Source: Glutamicibacter sp. JL.03c (GTDB lineage: Bacteria; Actinomycetota; Actinomycetes; Actinomycetales; Micrococcaceae). Taken from it: DNA of 64,000 nt. A program made the position numbers and the translations under genes. The stretch covers positions 2,108,001 to 2,172,000 of the forward strand of contig NZ_CP107575.1 of NCBI RefSeq assembly GCF_025854375.1. The letters are read 5' to 3'. Below are positions 9,567 through 18,415 of the stretch, piece after piece (position 1 is the first letter of the stretch; each line of letters starts with the position of its first letter). A model generated the notes under the pieces. That model saw only the letters and a program-made list of their open reading frames with translations. It ran no database searches and was not told the origin of the DNA.

Positions 9567-10532
9567 GTGCTTCTCACCTCATACTTCCTAGCGGCGTTGG
9601 CCATCGCATTAGCATGGCCGACGCCGTTGGCCTTATCTAAAGCCAAATGGACCACTCGCGCACCGGTCCAAGCTGTTCTCCTCTGGCAAGCCATCGCACT
9701 CGGCGGTGGCCTATCGATGATTGGATCCATGCTTGTTTGGGGACTGACACCGCTCGGCGATGACCTCATCTCAGCCTTGCACGGTGGTTGGCGGCTTCTC
9801 ACCGGCGATCCGAACGTCCGCTATCCGGGCGTCGTCCACCTCTTCGCTCTGAGCACCGCGCTGCTCTTCGGGTTCCATTTGGTATTGACCTTGATTCGCG
9901 CCGCATGGCGGACTTCGAGGCAACGGGCTAAGCATAGACAACTGCTTCGACTGCTCAGCAACCCATCACAAACGCGCCCGAACACCTTGGTCATTGACCA
10001 CGACACGCCCGTCGCCTACTGCGTACCCGGGATCTCCCAATCAGTGACCGTCCTTTCCCGAGGATTGATCACCCAGCTCACCGCAGAAGAACAACAGGCT
10101 GTGATTTCCCACGAGAGATCACATCTGGATCAACGCCATGATCTATTGATTCTGGCCTTCACCGCCTGGAACGAAGCGTTGCCCTGGTTGCCCACGTCAA
10201 AGCTGTCCCTTGAAGCCGTGCGGCAGCTGATTGAAATGCTCGCCGACGACAAAGCCCTGGAGCGCGTAAACCGCCAAACGCTATTGAAAGCGATCATCAC
10301 AGTAGCGACCGCAGCCGCGGACGTCGACGAAGTTTCTCCCAAGTCGAACACATCGAATGCTGAATTGGTAGGCATGCCAGGTGGGGAAGTTTCGTCCCGG
10401 CGGCTCCAACGGCTTTTGACTCCGGTCGCCCCGTTGGGCCGGGGGCCGCGCTACCTCGTCTTGGCCTGCACCATCTTGTTGCTGGTTTGCCCGACTGTAC
10501 TTTTGATCGCTCCCCGGCTGCTGGCATGGTGA
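9567..10532 (+). CDS. blaR: M56 family membrane metallopeptidase (BlaR1/MecR1-like)
   Basis: An integral membrane zinc protease that partners BlaI. The 321-aa protein has hydrophobic segments near residues 1-20, 33-62 and 88-112 and a C-terminal one at about 300-320. The cytosolic zinc site HERSH is at residues 182-186 (HExxH). It lacks the extracellular penicillin-binding sensor domain of staphylococcal BlaR1, as do other actinobacterial M56 proteins, so its signal is unlikely to be a directly bound beta-lactam. It starts with GTG 23 nt after blaI and is probably cotranscribed with it. The symbol denotes family membership, not proven beta-lactam sensing. Confidence 0.82.
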   Translation: MLLTSYFLAALAIALAWPTPLALSKAKWTTRAPVQAVLLWQAIALGGGLSMIGSMLVWGLTPLGDDLISALHGGWRLLTGDPNVRYPGVVHLFALSTALLFGFHLVLTLIRAAWRTSRQRAKHRQLLRLLSNPSQTRPNTLVIDHDTPVAYCVPGISQSVTVLSRGLITQLTAEEQQAVISHERSHLDQRHDLLILAFTAWNEALPWLPTSKLSLEAVRQLIEMLADDKALERVNRQTLLKAIITVATAAADVDEVSPKSNTSNAELVGMPGGEVSSRRLQRLLTPVAPLGRGPRYLVLACTILLLVCPTVLLIAPRLLAW

Positions 10533-10547
10533 GCCACAGGGTCCCTC

Positions 10548-10597
10548 AGCAAAAAATAAGAAGTCGTTGGCCAAGGTAAACTCCGGGCCAACGACTT
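10548..10597. terminator. Bidirectional terminator between blaR and parE
   Basis: A perfect 12-bp stem (10561-10572 with 10586-10597, 13-nt loop) lies between the convergent genes. On the minus strand it is followed by TTATTTTTT, a good intrinsic terminator for parE. Confidence 0.8.
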
Positions 10598-10609
10598 CAC
10601 GTTGAGCGA

Positions 10610-12718
10610 CTACACATCGATGCGATCGCGTTCCAAATCATCTGCTCCATCGATGATGAACTTCTTTCGTGGAGCTACATCAGATCCCATGAGCAGGTCG
10701 AAGACTTCCTCAGCAGCCTGGGCATGTTCAATACCGACACGGCGCAGCATGCGATGGCGTTGGTCCATGGTGGTTTCAGCCAGTTGGTCGGCGTCCATCT
10801 CTCCGAGCCCCTTGTAACGCTGGATCGGTTCCTTGTAGCGCTTGCCATCCTTCCCCAGCCGAGCAAGCAACTTGTTCATCTCCGCTTCCGAATAGGTATA
10901 GACCACTTCATTCTGCTTCGAGCCTGGATTGATGACTTCGATACGGTGAAGTGGAGGAACCGCTGCATAAACCCTGCCATGCTCGATCATCGGCCGCATA
11001 TAGCGGTAGAAGAGCGTGAGCAAGAGCGTGCGGATGTGCGCGCCATCCACATCAGCATCGGTCATGAGAATAATTTTCCCATACCTGGCTTGCTCAATGT
11101 CGAAGCTTCGGCCTGAGCCTGCGCCGATAACCTGGATCATCGCGGCGCACTCAGCATTGGAGAGCATGTCGGAGATGGACGCCTTCTGGACATTGAGAAT
11201 CTTGCCTCGGATGGGTAGCAAGGCCTGGTATTCGCTGGAACGAGCCAGACGCGCGGTGCCCAAGGCGCTGTCACCCTCGACAATGAACAGTTCAGACTTT
11301 CCGACTTCCTTGCTTCTGCAGTCCAATAGCTTTGTCGGCAACGTCGAGGATTCCAGGGCTGTTTTGCGGCGCTGGGTTTCCTTGTGCATCCGGGCCGAAA
11401 CACGAGACTTCATCTCGTTCACGACCTTCTCCAGCAACGTGGAAGCCTCAGCTTTTTCGGCTCGTTTGTTGGATCCTAGACGATCGTTAAGCGCCTTTTC
11501 TACAACCTTGGAGACGATTTGGCGCACCTGTGGGGTACCCAAGATCTCTTTGGTTTGCCCTTCGAACTGTGGCTCGGCAAGACGCACGGTCAGAACTGCC
11601 GTCATACCAGCGAGTACGTCGTCCTTTTCAATCTTGTCTTTTTGGCCGAACTTCAGCTTGCGAGCATTCGCCTCGACATTCTTGCGGAAGGACTTAAGCA
11701 AGGCTTGCTCGAACCCGGCACTGTGCGTACCACCCTTCGGGGTAGCGATAATGTTGACGAAACTTCGCAGCGAGGTGTCGTAGCCGATCCCCCAGCGTAA
11801 AGCGACATCGACTTCGCACACGCGCTGAACGTCTTCTATATGGCTACGGCCCTTGTCATCGATCACAGGAACCTTCTCGTGGAAGGAGCCGCTGCCCTGG
11901 AAACGCCAGATATCGGTGACCGGCGAATCGCTGGAAAGGTAATCGACGAACTCGCTGATGCCGCCATCGTGCTGGAAGATCTCTTCGTGCGGACCATCAG
12001 CACCGGGGGTATCCGGAAGGCCACGTTCGTCGCGAAGGGTGATACGCAAACCCGGCACCAAAAATGAAGTCTGCCGCGCCCGGTCCTGCAGATCCTTATA
12101 TGAGAACTTCGCGTCGGGGGTGAAGATGTGGTTATCTGCCCAGTACCTAATGCGGGTACCGGTAACGCCGCGCTTGGCCTTGCCAATGATTTCTGGAGAC
12201 GTTGCGGACTCATGAGGAGTGAAGGTGGCCTCGGCTTTTTTCCGCCCCTTGTCGGCAAACTTTCCGGGCTCGCCACGGCGGAACTGCATGCCGTAGGTCT
12301 TGCCTCCGCGATCCACTTCTACGTCGAGTCGTGCAGACAGGGCGTTCACAACCGACGCGCCAACGCCGTGAAGGCCACCAGATGCGCTGTAGGAACCGCC
12401 GCCAAACTTGCCGCCGGCATGGAGCTTGGTGAACACAACTTCCAAACCGCTCAGGCCTGTTTTAGGTTCAACGTCAACGGGAATACCGCGGCCATCGTCC
12501 TGAACTTCGACTGATCCGTCAGCATGCAGCACGACGCCAATTGCCTGGCCGAATCCACCCAACGCTTCGTCAACTGAGTTGTCGATGATTTCCCAGAGGC
12601 AGTGCATAAGGCCTCGGGAGTCCGTGGAGCCGATGTACATGCCGGGACGTTTGCGCACCGCTTCCAGCCCTTCAAGGACAGAGAGGTGTCTTGCATTGTA
12701 ATTGTCGGATGAAGCCAC
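10610..12718 (-). CDS. parE: Type IIA topoisomerase subunit B (ParE-like; second GyrB/ParE paralogue)
   Basis: The ATPase subunit that pairs with the ParC-like protein at 101-2725. The 702-aa protein has a GHKL ATPase domain (EIIDNSVDEA near residue 45, DDGRGIPVD near 75, GGLHGVGASVVNALS near 115), a transducer domain and a Toprim domain (EGDSALG, DADVDGAHIRTL), and ends with the GyrB/ParE C-terminal motif YKGLGEM. It starts with GTG, preceded by AAAGG at 5 nt and AGGAG further upstream. It is convergent with blaR and divergent from the DUF7455 gene. At 702 aa it could be GyrB or ParE by length. The location away from an origin and the paired subunit A favour the second topoisomerase. Confidence 0.9.
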   Translation of the reverse strand: MASSDNYNARHLSVLEGLEAVRKRPGMYIGSTDSRGLMHCLWEIIDNSVDEALGGFGQAIGVVLHADGSVEVQDDGRGIPVDVEPKTGLSGLEVVFTKLHAGGKFGGGSYSASGGLHGVGASVVNALSARLDVEVDRGGKTYGMQFRRGEPGKFADKGRKKAEATFTPHESATSPEIIGKAKRGVTGTRIRYWADNHIFTPDAKFSYKDLQDRARQTSFLVPGLRITLRDERGLPDTPGADGPHEEIFQHDGGISEFVDYLSSDSPVTDIWRFQGSGSFHEKVPVIDDKGRSHIEDVQRVCEVDVALRWGIGYDTSLRSFVNIIATPKGGTHSAGFEQALLKSFRKNVEANARKLKFGQKDKIEKDDVLAGMTAVLTVRLAEPQFEGQTKEILGTPQVRQIVSKVVEKALNDRLGSNKRAEKAEASTLLEKVVNEMKSRVSARMHKETQRRKTALESSTLPTKLLDCRSKEVGKSELFIVEGDSALGTARLARSSEYQALLPIRGKILNVQKASISDMLSNAECAAMIQVIGAGSGRSFDIEQARYGKIILMTDADVDGAHIRTLLLTLFYRYMRPMIEHGRVYAAVPPLHRIEVINPGSKQNEVVYTYSEAEMNKLLARLGKDGKRYKEPIQRYKGLGEMDADQLAETTMDQRHRMLRRVGIEHAQAAEEVFDLLMGSDVAPRKKFIIDGADDLERDRIDV

Positions 12719-12939
12719 TGGGCCTTTGTCTCCTACCTACATAAGAAGGAACGTCGTGAGTACTATTCTAATCGTTAATGTGTTCGAATATTGGCCATTT
12801 TCCGCCGTCTTGGCGCGGTTTTGATTGCTATGACCTTATCCACATCTACTACGCGGTGAGCGAAAGACACCCGTTTTCGGGATAAAGTCGGAGCTCGAAC
12901 TGGTTCTATTGAGTAACCATCAACTTTAGGAGGCTGGCA

Positions 12940-13164
12940 ATGACTACTACGACCGCTAGTCGTGAACTGAACGCCCTCGACCGGTGCGACCGTTGCGGCG
13001 CACAGGCCTACGTGCGAGCCGTGCTGGCTTCAACCGGGGGTGAACTGCTGTTTTGCGCTCACCACGCCCGCGATGTGGAACCTAAGCTGCGCCCTCAGTC
13101 CTCAGTTTGGCAGGACGAATCGTCGCGACTTTACGAAAAGCCGACGGTCGACGTTAACGATTAA
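12940..13164 (+). CDS. DUF7455 small zinc-ribbon-like protein
   Basis: A conserved actinobacterial small protein (74 aa) of unknown function. Cys16 and Cys19 (CDRC) with Cys39 and His42 (CAHH) form a likely zinc-binding site. The flanking sequence (GAQAYVRA, GGELLFCAHH) is typical of the family. It has a strong AGGAGG six nt before the ATG, so it should be well translated. It lies between parE (divergent) and the primary sigma factor gene (convergent) and has its own terminator. A role in transcription or RNA binding is only a guess from the zinc ribbon and the neighbour. Confidence 0.85.
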   Translation: MTTTTASRELNALDRCDRCGAQAYVRAVLASTGGELLFCAHHARDVEPKLRPQSSVWQDESSRLYEKPTVDVND

Positions 13165-13184
13165 TCTCGTTACCGAATCATCCT

Positions 13185-13220
13185 GGACCGGAGGACCAAC
13201 CATCATTGGTCCTCCGGTCC
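13185..13220 (+). terminator. Terminator of the DUF7455 gene
   Basis: A perfect 15-bp stem (13185-13199 with 13206-13220) with a 6-nt loop is followed by TCTTTCT, 20 nt after the DUF7455 stop codon. Confidence 0.85.
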
Positions 13221-13239
13221 TCTTTCTATCCAGGCACAA

Positions 13240-13280
13240 AAATATGGCCAGCGAAACATTTCGTTCCGCTGGCCATATTT
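13240..13280 (-). terminator. Terminator of the primary sigma factor gene
   Basis: A perfect 14-bp stem (13240-13253 with 13267-13280), extendable past one mismatch, begins 10 nt after the sigA stop codon. Minus-strand transcripts end in T-rich sequence. Confidence 0.8.
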
Positions 13281-13290
13281 CTTGCCTGTC

Positions 13291-14493
13291 TTAGTCGAGG
13301 TAGTCGCGCAGCACCTGGGAGCGCGACGGGTGGCGAAGCTTCGACATCGTCTTCGATTCGATCTGGCGGATGCGCTCCCGCGTCACGCCGTAGACCTTGC
13401 CGATTTCATCTAAGGTCTTAGGCTGGCCATCAGTCAGTCCGAAGCGCATGGCAACAACGCCGGCTTCACGCTCTGAGAGGGTGTCCAGCACGGAGTGCAA
13501 CTGCTCCTGAAGCAGGGTGAACGATACAGCATCGGCTGGAACGACTGCCTCTGAGTCTTCGATGAGATCGCCGAATTCAGAGTCGCCGTCTTCACCCAAT
13601 GGCGTGTGCAAGGAGATAGGCTCGCGCCCGTACTTTTGCACTTCGACTACCTTCTCAGGAGTCATGTCTAGTTCCTTGGCCAACTCTTCTGGAGTTGGTT
13701 CGCGGCCGAGGTCCTGCAGCATCTGGCGCTGAACACGTGCCAATTTGTTGATGACTTCAACCATGTGTACCGGAATACGAATGGTACGTGCCTGGTCAGC
13801 CATTGCACGGGTGATAGCCTGGCGGATCCACCACGTAGCGTATGTGGAGAACTTGAAGCCCTTGGTGTAGTCAAACTTTTCGACCGCACGGATCAAGCCC
13901 AGGTTGCCTTCCTGGATCAGGTCCAGGAACAGCATGCCGCGACCGGTGTAGCGCTTTGCCAGCGAAACAACCAGACGAAGGTTCGCTTCGAGCAAGTGGT
14001 TCTTGGCGATCTTGCCATCGTGGATAATCTGCTCGTAGTCCCAACGCAAACGCTGGTCCATCGACCCGTCATCCTTCTCCAGCTTGTCCGCTGCAAATAG
14101 ACCAGCTTCAATGCGCAGTGCCAAGTCGACTTCCTGCTCTGCATTCAGCAGTGCGACTTTACCAATCTGCTTCAGGTAGTCCTTGACCGGGTCCGCAGTT
14201 GCGCCGGCAACCATGACCTGCTGCTGCGGGGCATCGTCATCTCCGGTGGAAAGGGTAAAGCCCTTGGAATCGTCTTCGGCTTTAGCGTCGGAACCAGCCT
14301 CGGCGTCCTCTTCGCCTTCTGCCACCGCTCCGGTTGATTCGTCCTGTGCTGCAGTATCTGCAGCTACCTTTTTGGTCCGAGGCTTGGCCTTGGTAGCACG
14401 CTTCTTCGCCGCGGAAGTTTCTGCCGATACTTCAGCCTCGGTAGCCTCGGCTTCAGTTGCTTGACGATTAGCGTTCGTCTCAGAAGATGACAC
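13291..14493 (-). CDS. sigA: Primary RNA polymerase sigma factor (RpoD/SigA)
   Basis: The housekeeping sigma-70 factor. The 400-aa protein has an acidic Ala/Lys/Glu-rich N-terminal extension (about 1-95), region 1.2 ([11 protein letters not shown] near 103), region 2 ([33 protein letters not shown], which melts and binds the -10), region 3, and region 4.2 with the -35 recognition helix ([19 protein letters not shown]). It ends in the RDYLD tail typical of actinobacterial SigA/HrdB. It starts with GTG, with AAAGG 8 nt upstream. The presence of all regions and the long N-terminus identify it as the primary rather than an alternative factor. Confidence 0.95.
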   Translation of the reverse strand: MSSSETNANRQATEAEATEAEVSAETSAAKKRATKAKPRTKKVAADTAAQDESTGAVAEGEEDAEAGSDAKAEDDSKGFTLSTGDDDAPQQQVMVAGATADPVKDYLKQIGKVALLNAEQEVDLALRIEAGLFAADKLEKDDGSMDQRLRWDYEQIIHDGKIAKNHLLEANLRLVVSLAKRYTGRGMLFLDLIQEGNLGLIRAVEKFDYTKGFKFSTYATWWIRQAITRAMADQARTIRIPVHMVEVINKLARVQRQMLQDLGREPTPEELAKELDMTPEKVVEVQKYGREPISLHTPLGEDGDSEFGDLIEDSEAVVPADAVSFTLLQEQLHSVLDTLSEREAGVVAMRFGLTDGQPKTLDEIGKVYGVTRERIRQIESKTMSKLRHPSRSQVLRDYLD

Positions 14494-14747
14494 GAATAAC
14501 CTTTCTAACGATGCGTTCCGGATGCACCTGCCGGTAACACCACTATGACCCTGTCAAGTCCGAAGACGTTTAATCAGTGACTAAACGCCGCAGGGCTGGC
14601 ACATTGTAATCAACGCATCAAGCCCGCCTTATGTTCCCAAAATCCGTAGATTTCAGGCAAAGGCAATTCGAACCTAACCGGGTCTGTTATCTCATTATCC
14701 ATGAATTACCACCTCGACACCACTTGAGACACCCCGCGCTTCGGCTT

Positions 14748-15851
14748 TCAGGAAAAGTTGGCACGCCAGGCTCGCAATTGATCAGTAGCCCATGCGGGCA
14801 TGACGCCATGCTCCATGAGCTTCTGAAGCAGCCTCGCCAATTCATACGTCTCGTTTTCAAGGATTGCCTGGTTCAAGAGCACCAAAGCCATCGATCCCCT
14901 GCCACGAGCCCACTCAATCCAAGCCAAAATACACAGCAGTGCCTGTCGCGGTTCGCCTTGGGCTACTCCCAGCAGGTCCCGGCACACTTCCCATAACCTA
15001 TCCACCCGTTGCCAGTCCGGCGCGTACCAGCCACGACCCAGCAAGAAGTCCGACAAAGGAGCGATGGCCGCGTCTCCTTCGTCGATAGAGATGCCAAAAA
15101 CCGTATCGAGCGCGCTTTCGATGCCCTCCCCTGCCAGGAACGGCAGCAGGTCTCTCACTAGCTTTGTTTGCAACGACCCCACATGCATAGCCGCCCTGCG
15201 CGGATCTGCATGCAAAGCAGCTGTTGATTCCTCGGCTGGCCTGCTCACCGACTCATTCCACGCTTCGAGCGACAGGACAATATTGGCCACATGATCCTCT
15301 ACGAGGTGAAGGACTTCGTCGGTATTCGGCCACTCCGGGACTCCACTGCCATCCCATGGCTGGTCCAAGGGCGACGACCCCGCAAACACCATGGAGAGGT
15401 TCGTTTCATTCGTATCGAGAGCAGGCATTTCCTGCACGTCCGAGCCATCTGCAGTGTCGTAATTCCAGATTCGCGAACCCTGCCGGCACCACGCATGTCG
15501 AAAGCGGACATCATGTTGGGCTAAGGCAGCTTCCAGTCCTGACACGAGATTTGCCAGGGGAATGCACTGATGGTTCCTCGAATTTTCTGGGGCGTAAATG
15601 ACCACCGCGACATCTTCGATGTTCGGAATACGGTGCAGCAAGCGGACGACTTGCGCGATCCAGATCTTGAGATCGGGGTGTTCATCGGTTGGGGGCAGGT
15701 CCACCCGGAGGGTTGCCTCGAGTCGGTCGTCATCGATGAGCAGCAGGACAGCCGAATTACGCGGATGAAATCCCAACGCGTGTGGCACATAGGCCAATAT
15801 GTCTTTGTAGCTGGACAGCGAAATCGGCTGTCGTTCTGGAGTAGTTGTCAT
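14748..15851 (-). CDS. DUF4192 family protein
   Basis: A conserved actinobacterial protein (367 aa) of unknown function. The N-terminal segment, with ILAYVPHALGF and SAVLLLI, is the family signature. A second conserved part, around DFLLGRGWYAPDW and ALLCILAWIEWARGRGSMA, matches the C-terminal half of DUF4192. No signal peptide or membrane helix is apparent, so it is probably cytosolic. It starts with ATG and has no clear Shine-Dalgarno sequence. It lies downstream of the MFS gene on the same strand with an 83-nt gap. The 254 bp between it and sigA hold no other gene. Confidence 0.8.
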   Translation of the reverse strand: MTTTPERQPISLSSYKDILAYVPHALGFHPRNSAVLLLIDDDRLEATLRVDLPPTDEHPDLKIWIAQVVRLLHRIPNIEDVAVVIYAPENSRNHQCIPLANLVSGLEAALAQHDVRFRHAWCRQGSRIWNYDTADGSDVQEMPALDTNETNLSMVFAGSSPLDQPWDGSGVPEWPNTDEVLHLVEDHVANIVLSLEAWNESVSRPAEESTAALHADPRRAAMHVGSLQTKLVRDLLPFLAGEGIESALDTVFGISIDEGDAAIAPLSDFLLGRGWYAPDWQRVDRLWEVCRDLLGVAQGEPRQALLCILAWIEWARGRGSMALVLLNQAILENETYELARLLQKLMEHGVMPAWATDQLRAWRANFS

Positions 15852-15934
15852 GCACTAAAGGTGCATCGGAACTACCTTCAATGAGTGTCGCTCGCCACCA
15901 GCTGTGGAGAACTGTCTGCGGCAACGACCGGCAG

Positions 15935-17197
15935 CTACTGTTCTGCTAGGAAACGACGGGCCTTGCGGCGTTCAATCAACATGAAAGCGATGCCCATCGC
16001 TGCCATGACGAACTGCACCGACAGTGCAATCCTGAACGAGCCGAGGTTGTAGAGCTCGCCCGAAGTGCCGTTGGCCTTGTTCAGCATGTCGAGAATGAAC
16101 CCGATGACATAGATGGTGATGAATGCCCCGATGAAGCCGCCAGTATTGACCAAACCGGTTGCCGTGCCCAGAACATTTGGCGGGTTGAAAGTACGAGCGA
16201 AATCGAACCCAATCACCGATGCCGGACCGCCGGCTGCCACGGAGATCATCAAGACAATGAGCACCCACAACGGTGCCTGCCCAGGCCAGAAGAGGACTAC
16301 AGCCCACATCACAAGCATCAAACCGATGATGCCAAGCGCATAGTTGGAGCGGTGTTCCGCACGGCGTGCTGTCAAGGCGCCGAGCATTGGCCCCAGCATG
16401 ACGGCGACGACCACGAATATCGACATGAGACCCGATGCCAGCGAGCTGTCTAGACCCTGCCCTTCAACCAGAAATGGATAGCCCCAGGTCATCATGAAGG
16501 TGTTAATCATGAATGCGGTCGTGAAGTGCGTCCAGAACCCCAGTCGAGTGCCTGGCTGCTTCAACGCCTGCGCAATTCGCGAACGCGAGGAGTGCCCACC
16601 TTGGCCACCTCCAGTCCAGCTTTGCCCATTGCGCACAAAAGCGATGGTGGTAATAAACGTGGCGAACGCGAAACCTGACATCACGGAGAACGCTGGCGAC
16701 CAGCCGACGTTCAACAGCATCATGTGGAATGGAAAGATGCTGATCAGCTGTCCAAGCTGACCGAAGGTTCCGGTGAGCTGGGTGAGGATCGGTATTCGCG
16801 AACCTGAGAACCACAGCGGCAGCAGTTTCAGGACCGAAACGAAGACCATCGCGTCGCCCATGCCCACCATGACTCGACCGACCAGTCCCATCGGAACATT
16901 CACCGAGATGGCAAGGAAAGCCTGGCCTGCAGACATCAGCAAGGCGCCACAGGTAATCAGGATGCGGGGGCCGAATTTGTCCAAGAGCAATCCGACGGGC
17001 ACTTGCGCCCCGGCATAAACGATGAGCTGGACTACCGAAAACGTCGCAAGGATCTGAGCACTCGCGTGAAAACGCTCTGTAGCTTCAATGCCTGCCACGC
17101 CAAAACTGGTGCGCTGGGATATTGCAGAAATGTAGGCGAGGACGGCAAAGCCATAAACGAACCAGGATTTGGTCGAATTCAGGTGCTGTTGACTCAC
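15935..17197 (-). CDS. Major facilitator superfamily transporter
   Basis: A 420-aa membrane transporter with about 12 hydrophobic segments. The loop between helices 2 and 3 reads PVGLLLDKFGPR, the MFS motif A (G-x-x-x-D-x-x-G-x-R). A long hydrophilic loop near residue 205 separates the two six-helix halves. The GTG start overlaps the TAG of the upstream PAC2-family gene by one base, so the two are probably translationally coupled. The substrate cannot be predicted from sequence. The overall look is of an anion/organic acid or drug-type MFS carrier, but I do not commit to either. Confidence 0.85.
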   Translation of the reverse strand: MSQQHLNSTKSWFVYGFAVLAYISAISQRTSFGVAGIEATERFHASAQILATFSVVQLIVYAGAQVPVGLLLDKFGPRILITCGALLMSAGQAFLAISVNVPMGLVGRVMVGMGDAMVFVSVLKLLPLWFSGSRIPILTQLTGTFGQLGQLISIFPFHMMLLNVGWSPAFSVMSGFAFATFITTIAFVRNGQSWTGGGQGGHSSRSRIAQALKQPGTRLGFWTHFTTAFMINTFMMTWGYPFLVEGQGLDSSLASGLMSIFVVVAVMLGPMLGALTARRAEHRSNYALGIIGLMLVMWAVVLFWPGQAPLWVLIVLMISVAAGGPASVIGFDFARTFNPPNVLGTATGLVNTGGFIGAFITIYVIGFILDMLNKANGTSGELYNLGSFRIALSVQFVMAAMGIAFMLIERRKARRFLAEQ

Positions 17198-18156
17198 TAG
17201 TCTTGATCACCCGATGACGGCTCGTCGTGTCCGTTCCTCAACCAGTCATCGGTGTTTTCAATCGCTGCCAGGAAGTGCTCGGCGCTAGCGCCGAGTTCCT
17301 CGGCGCCTGGCATTTGCTTGTCTTCATCGAGCAACAAGGAACGTGGCTCGTGCTCTTGCACGTGGGCATCGAAACGCTCTTCAAACCCATCAACCATCTG
17401 CCGCACGTCATTGTTGGCCTCAAGCTGTTCAGCCAGCTGCTGGTCGACCAAGCGTCCAGCTTCGCGGAGCTTATCGGTCGGCAGGGCCAATTTGAGGGCA
17501 GCACCAACATATTCCAAAGTGGCTACAGCCGCCGCAGGATATTCAGACTCGGCAAGATAGTGGGGAGTGTGCAAGGAATAACCCACGATGTCACGTCCCG
17601 CTTCGGTCAAGCGGATCTCGAGCAGCGAGGTAATCCCCGCCGGCGACTCGACCGTTGGGCTCCACGTGGAGATGTTCTCGATGAGGTCCTTGCGGTTTCC
17701 GTGCGCTGTCACGCCAACGGGCCTCGTGTGCGGAACCGGCATCGGCAGTGATGCCGACCCGACGACCAGGGAAACGTTGAAGGCCTCGATGAAACGTAGA
17801 AGCTCCGAAATGACGCGTTCCCATTTGAGGTCCGGCTCCACACCGGTAAGGAACCAGAAATTGCGGTCCATTTCGTCAGTCATCAAATAGATTTCGATGC
17901 GCGGCGCCTGGTATCCAGCGAAGTGGTCGCCAAGGAAAGTCAGTCGAGGTCGCTGGGAGGTGTAGGCAACCAGCTCATCGGCATCGAAAGTGGCAAAAAG
18001 CTGGGAGTCCAGGCGCCCGAATAGTTCGTTGGTCACCTGTGAATGGGTATTCCCAGCGTCGCTCATGGACTTGAGCAGGACGTACATTCCCAGTCCCTGT
18101 AGACGTGAATCGTCCAAGTCGTCTGCGACCATCGTCATCAACGATTGCTTGGACAT
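17197..18156 (-). CDS. PAC2 family protein (proteasome assembly chaperone-like ATP-grasp-associated)
   Basis: A member of the PAC2 family, common in actinobacteria (319 aa). Matching features are FDADELVAYTSQRP near residue 50, an RIEIYLMTDEMDRNFWFLTGVEPDLKWE-like central strand region, PHTRPVGVTAHG, and a C-terminal region after residue 200 rich in acidic residues. The start chosen is the ATG at 18156: GAGGAG lies 4 nt upstream, whereas the upstream TTG at 18171 has no ribosome site and overlaps this one. The function is unknown in bacteria; a link to proteasome assembly is known only for the archaeal and eukaryotic relatives. It is coupled to the MFS gene and divergent from pepA. Confidence 0.82.
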   Translation of the reverse strand: MSKQSLMTMVADDLDDSRLQGLGMYVLLKSMSDAGNTHSQVTNELFGRLDSQLFATFDADELVAYTSQRPRLTFLGDHFAGYQAPRIEIYLMTDEMDRNFWFLTGVEPDLKWERVISELLRFIEAFNVSLVVGSASLPMPVPHTRPVGVTAHGNRKDLIENISTWSPTVESPAGITSLLEIRLTEAGRDIVGYSLHTPHYLAESEYPAAAVATLEYVGAALKLALPTDKLREAGRLVDQQLAEQLEANNDVRQMVDGFEERFDAHVQEHEPRSLLLDEDKQMPGAEELGASAEHFLAAIENTDDWLRNGHDEPSSGDQD

Positions 18157-18229
18157 TTTCTCCTCATTCAATGCCGAACTGTCTAAATACCGAGTTCAGC
18201 GCCACTAGACACTGCTTGGCACCCTGCAA

Positions 18230-18260
18230 GCAGAGCGATAGTACATACTATCGCTTCTGC
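18230..18260. repeat. 22-bp palindrome between PAC2 gene and pepA (operator candidate)
   Basis: Perfect dyad AGCGATAGTA-CA-TACTATCGCT at 18234-18255. It is flanked by GCAG and CTGC (18230-18233, 18257-18260), which extend the symmetry with a one-base offset. It lies 75 bp before the PAC2 start and 160 bp before pepA. No T-run follows it, so an operator is more likely than a terminator. The cognate regulator is unknown. Confidence 0.6.
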
Positions 18261-18415
18261 ACTTACGCTCGCTGTGAAGTGACGCACCATGAACCGAATC
18301 CTCAGATAACATCGGAAGTAGCAGATGCGTTGCCCACGAGCATGCACTACCTTCCGGACTACCATTCCGGAATTCACGACCTTAGACCCTACAAAGGCAC
18401 AGAAGGAATGATTTT

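Noticed and set aside
14494-14747. Possible tRNA T-arm-like sequence (ATTCGAACC) upstream of sigA
   Set aside because: No acceptor, D or anticodon arm can be built around it.
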